Assembly: GCF_000018605.1 (NCBI RefSeq) | Contig: NC_010003.1 | Coordinates: 248,001 to 312,000, forward strand | DNA length: 64,000 bases | Direction of reading: 5' to 3' | Source of the DNA: Petrotoga mobilis SJ95 | Lineage (GTDB): Bacteria; Thermotogota; Thermotogae; Petrotogales; Petrotogaceae | Part shown: positions 60,918 through 64,000 of the stretch, piece by piece | Position numbering within the stretch: the stretch's first letter is position 1 | Layout: every line of letters starts with the position of its first letter | The notes under the pieces: model-generated | What the model was told of the DNA's origin: nothing | The model's database searches: none | Seen by the model: only the letters and a program-made list of their open reading frames with translations | Made by a program: the position numbers and the translations under genes

Positions 60918-62336
60918 TTAAATCAATTCCTTTTTCAATTCGGTTATTTCTTTTTCTAACTCCTCTTTTATTGTTTCATTCTCTCTTTTTGCCTCTAGAT
61001 ATTCTCTTAATTTTTCATGTCTTTTCGGATTTAAAGGATATCTAACTGCAGCAATTATTCCTAAAACCAATAAGATTATGGGGACGAAAGAGATTATAAA
61101 TCTCAATGCAAACAAAAAACTCTCAGGTTGAAGTTGTTCTACTCCGTCTATTGGGTTAACAAATCCCGCTATTCCTAATGAAAAAGTAACTCCGGCAACA
61201 GCCAAGCCAGATGCCACTTTCCTCACAAACGTCATCAAACCACTCAAAGTACCCTCTTCTCTTTTACCGAATTTTAATTCAGCAACATCGGTTACATCCC
61301 CAAATATAGTATGAGGCATAACTGCAACCCCTGAAACTCCCGCTCCTATTGTTGCCGCCATTAAAATTATGTGGAACATCGTTACATCAGGAGGCAACGT
61401 AAAAAGAATGAATCCCGCAACACACCATACTAATGCACCTAAAATATATGAGATATTTTTGGATGTCTTTTTAGCAATAAAGGCATAAAATGGGATAAAA
61501 ACAATTTCGGTTATGAAAAGAGCGCCTAACGCTATGGGAAGTAGGCCTTCATTTCCAATATAATATTTAGTATAATAGGCAAAGATAGTTGAAACTACAT
61601 CTATCGATAAGTATGCAAAAAGATACATAGCGATAAGTAGCCGAAAGCTCTTGATTTTAAAAGGTTCAAAAAACATATTGAAAAAGTTGAAGGCACTTTT
61701 TTCTTTAGAGAACTCTTTTCTTTCCTTGGTGAATAGAAAAACACCTATCCATGGAATTGAAAAGATCAAGCCAAAGGTTATTGCCATCATTATATAACCT
61801 GTTCTGATATCAGAAAAAGCATTCACAATTAACATTGGAAGCACTGCACAAACCAGCCCCGCCGCCAATGAAAAGGCAAGCCTATAGGAATTTAAAGATG
61901 TCCTTTCATGGTAATCTAAGGTTAGTTCTGCTCCTAAAGCAGTATAAGGAGTCATCACCATTGTATAAACGGTTGTAAAAGCTATATATGCAATTAACGC
62001 GTAAATGAATTTCCCCAATTGATTAGGAAAACTTGCCGGATACCAAAGAATGAAAAAAGATATAAAGACCAAAAATGTTCCTGCCAACAAGTAAGGTCTT
62101 CTTCTGCCAAACCTAGTTCTTGTATTATCTGTAATGAATCCCATCAAAGGATCTGTAACGGCATCCCAAATCTTACCAATCAAAAGAATGGGAGCAATAT
62201 ACTGCATTTTCAGACCAATGACATCAGTAAGGAAGATAGCGTAGAAAAAATTTATTATATTGAAAGCACCACCACCAAAAATATCCCCCGACGCATAGAA
62301 CAACTTAGTTTTCAAAGGTAGTTTTTCACTTTTCAC
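60918..62336 (-). CDS. GPH-family sugar:cation symporter (MelB-like)
   Basis: 472-residue, twelve-helix secondary transporter. The GPH signature DAVTDPLMGFITDNTRTRFGRRRPYLL contains the cation-site Asp pair; PHTIFGDVTDVAELKFGKREEGTLSG is the loop of the second half. GTG start four bases after AAGGAGATGG. The C-terminal 35 residues (from about PKRHEKLREYL) are a Glu/Lys-rich coiled coil, longer than in MelB. The substrate is probably a glycoside, pentoside or hexuronide. Confidence 0.9.
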   Translation of the reverse strand: MKSEKLPLKTKLFYASGDIFGGGAFNIINFFYAIFLTDVIGLKMQYIAPILLIGKIWDAVTDPLMGFITDNTRTRFGRRRPYLLAGTFLVFISFFILWYPASFPNQLGKFIYALIAYIAFTTVYTMVMTPYTALGAELTLDYHERTSLNSYRLAFSLAAGLVCAVLPMLIVNAFSDIRTGYIMMAITFGLIFSIPWIGVFLFTKERKEFSKEKSAFNFFNMFFEPFKIKSFRLLIAMYLFAYLSIDVVSTIFAYYTKYYIGNEGLLPIALGALFITEIVFIPFYAFIAKKTSKNISYILGALVWCVAGFILFTLPPDVTMFHIILMAATIGAGVSGVAVMPHTIFGDVTDVAELKFGKREEGTLSGLMTFVRKVASGLAVAGVTFSLGIAGFVNPIDGVEQLQPESFLFALRFIISFVPIILLVLGIIAAVRYPLNPKRHEKLREYLEAKRENETIKEELEKEITELKKELI

Positions 62337-62437
62337 TTTTCCATCTCCTTTATGGAATTAATAAGAAAAGATTTTTAAACCTTAATTACCCAATTTAAAT
62401 AAGTTCTTTATCTCCTGGATCGAAGAATAATTTACAT

Positions 62438-63202
62438 TTAATAATCTGTGTTAAGACCCACCAATTTGGTTTTGTTGTATATAATCTTGAAGATAATTAT
62501 CCCCAAGAATAGATAAAAGAAGCTGTTCAGACAAAGTGTTAAAATCTGTAATGGCGAGACTGCTCGATTCTCAAGGATATTTGTTGAAATCATTATTCCT
62601 TGTGTTAGTGGAAGACTTTTGCTAACAATTTGAAAAATTTTGGGCATTGCATTTACGTTTATTATTGTTCCTGTAAAAAATAAAAGAAAGTACGATATTA
62701 TGCCTTCAAATGATGCGGTTTTAGTGTATCTGAGTGTCAAAGCTGCCAAGAATAACCCAAATCCTGAAAGTCCAATTAAAGTTATGATGAGAATAGGAAT
62801 TATTCTTATATCGAATTTTAATTGAATAGGTAAAGTAAGTTTCACCAACAACAAAAGAAAAACAACTTGAATAGATGAGAATATCAACCATATGAATGTT
62901 TTTATTAAGCATAAAAACTCGACATTAACAGGCTTTAAAAGAAGCTGCTCGAAAGTCCCAGCCTGTTTTTCAAACGATATGGAAACTGAGGATTCACTTA
63001 TTATATTAGAAGCGAAATACCAGCATAAAAATCCTATGTAGAAACCTTCACTTAAATTACCTGTGTTTCTGAAACCTAGGAAAAATCCGGCAAATAATAT
63101 GTAGGTCACCACTAAGCTTACTATGTGATCAGGATAATAGGTTCTAAATTCGATAAGGTATTTCCCAAATTCAGCTTTTATTGTTTTAAATATTTTGACC
63201 AT
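62438..63202 (-). CDS. ABC-2 type transporter permease
   Basis: 254 residues with six hydrophobic segments and the ABC2-type EKQAGTFEQLLLKPV loop before the third helix; SLPLTQGI lies before the last one. Starts inside the end of the ATPase gene (17-base overlap), with AAGGGG directly before the ATG, so translation is probably coupled to the ATPase. Exporter of unknown substrate. Confidence 0.82.
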   Translation of the reverse strand: MVKIFKTIKAEFGKYLIEFRTYYPDHIVSLVVTYILFAGFFLGFRNTGNLSEGFYIGFLCWYFASNIISESSVSISFEKQAGTFEQLLLKPVNVEFLCLIKTFIWLIFSSIQVVFLLLLVKLTLPIQLKFDIRIIPILIITLIGLSGFGLFLAALTLRYTKTASFEGIISYFLLFFTGTIINVNAMPKIFQIVSKSLPLTQGIMISTNILENRAVSPLQILTLCLNSFFYLFLGIIIFKIIYNKTKLVGLNTDY

Positions 63203-64000
63203 CCCCTTGATTTTTTAAAAACATATAGATAATCTCCTCCAAATCGGTTTCTATTTTGAAGAATTCTGTTATTTTAATTCCATCGTTTATCATTGATTTT
63301 AAAAAATTTTGCTGCATGGTACAGTAATCTGTGTAGAATTCTATTTCTGTGTAACTTTCATTTCTTGTGTGATTTCCTATCGTCAATCCATCAAAATACT
63401 TATCGATTTGTTTTTTAGTGAAATCTCCTTCTATTTTTAGTAGATATTTATTTTTTGAATACATACTTTTTAGCTTATCAATAGTATCAAGGAAATGAAT
63501 TTTTGAATCTTTGAGAAGCAATACCCTATCAGCGGTTTTTTCGATAACATCCATTTGGTGAGATGTCAATATTATTGTTACTCCTTCATTTTTGGAAAGC
63601 TGTTTGAGTTTATCAATTATATCGAGTTTTGACACAACATCGAGGCCAAGTGTAGGCTCATCGAGAAATAGTATTTTTGGCTGATGAATCAACGAAATTA
63701 TTATGGAGAGCTTCTGCTGCATCCCAAGAGAGAATTGTCCAACCTTTTTGTCCTTGTCATCTATTAGCTCAAAAAATTCAAGTAATTCATAGCCTTTTTT
63801 CTTTATGTATCCATCTTTTAAGCCATACAATCTTCCGAAATAAAAGATATTCTCTAACGAAGAAAGAAACCAATATGTGTTTCTATTCCCTTCAAGAACA
63901 CACCCTATCTCCTTATAGTATTTTTCACCAATTTTTGCGATATTCTTTCCTTTGTAGTATATACTCCCGTTGTTTGGATTTAATAATTTTGTCATTAACT
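63186..64000 (-). CDS. ABC transporter ATPase (5' end beyond window)
   Basis: The frame is open to the right edge; the first visible ATG (63995) is internal, since the Walker A motif that should precede TKLLNPNNGSIYYKG is outside. Visible: Q-loop region IGCVLEGNRNTYWFLSSLEN, signature FSLGMQQKLSI (variant of LSGGQ), Walker B ILFLDEPTLGLD, and switch TSHQMDVIEKTADRV, plus a C-terminal domain of about 80 residues. Pairs with the ABC-2 permease at 62438. Confidence 0.9.
   Translation of the reverse strand, partial: LMTKLLNPNNGSIYYKGKNIAKIGEKYYKEIGCVLEGNRNTYWFLSSLENIFYFGRLYGLKDGYIKKKGYELLEFFELIDDKDKKVGQFSLGMQQKLSIIISLIHQPKILFLDEPTLGLDVVSKLDIIDKLKQLSKNEGVTIILTSHQMDVIEKTADRVLLLKDSKIHFLDTIDKLKSMYSKNKYLLKIEGDFTKKQIDKYFDGLTIGNHTRNESYTEIEFYTDYCTMQQNFLKSMINDGIKITEFFKIETDLEEIIYMFLKNQGDGQNI

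Overview
The window is an AT-rich bacterial chromosome segment that most resembles a Thermotogota genome, probably a Petrotoga relative. This placement is inferred from gene content and protein style, not from a database search. The supporting features are T. maritima-style ferredoxin numbering, a glp cluster with DUF1667 and GlpP, a serC-like/serA pair, GPH and ABC sugar-type transporters, frequent TTG/GTG starts behind strong Shine-Dalgarno sites, and a low-GC code. No rRNA or CRISPR array was seen.

Layout. 1-3796 (minus): family-5 solute-binding protein and two permeases (opp/dpp type; oppC is cut by the left edge). 4488-10247 (plus): histidine degradation hutH-hutU-ftcD-hutI, then tRNA-Leu(GAG). 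10498-16279: short comEC, gcvH, an ECF S component, an S9 peptidase and an amidohydrolase. 16635-21433 (minus): uncharacterised four-gene operon (B12-type radical SAM, secreted propeller, two alpha/beta hydrolases). 21617-26803: GH13 enzyme, HAD phosphatase, chorismate mutase, ylxQ-infB. 27007-31071 (plus): serine synthesis pair, an Asp-type ferredoxin, minD-minE, yjbQ. 31134-33388: decayed first copy of the liv operon carrying an IS605-type tnpB element. 33796-39302: intact livJHMGF and a secreted Tyr/Gln-triplet protein. 39582-44635: multisubunit archaeal-style proline dehydrogenase and P5C dehydrogenase. 44688-44953: tRNA-Gly, tRNA-Leu, tRNA-Lys. 45094-49592: ABC-2 exporter and MATE pump. 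49845-60215 (minus): glycerol-3-phosphate island (glpP, DUF1667, FAD oxidoreductase, glpA-BFD, glpK, PhoU-like/Pit, ugpEAB). 60918-64000: GPH symporter and an ABC-2 exporter cut by the right edge.

How it fits together. The window is dominated by use of amino acids (His, Pro, branched-chain, peptides) and glycerol phosphate. The most notable regulatory signal is a 21-nt block, 20/21 identical, in the untranslated leaders of both glpA (53523-53543) and ugpB (60648-60668). In each leader it runs into the 5' arm of an intrinsic terminator, and the GlpP antiterminator gene lies in the same island. This suggests one RNA-level switch for uptake and oxidation of glycerol-3-phosphate. The second notable signal is a ghost tandem duplication of the liv operon. 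The intact copy preserves the sequence of the site that the IS605 element entered in the decayed copy, so target site and TnpB guide can be read by comparison.
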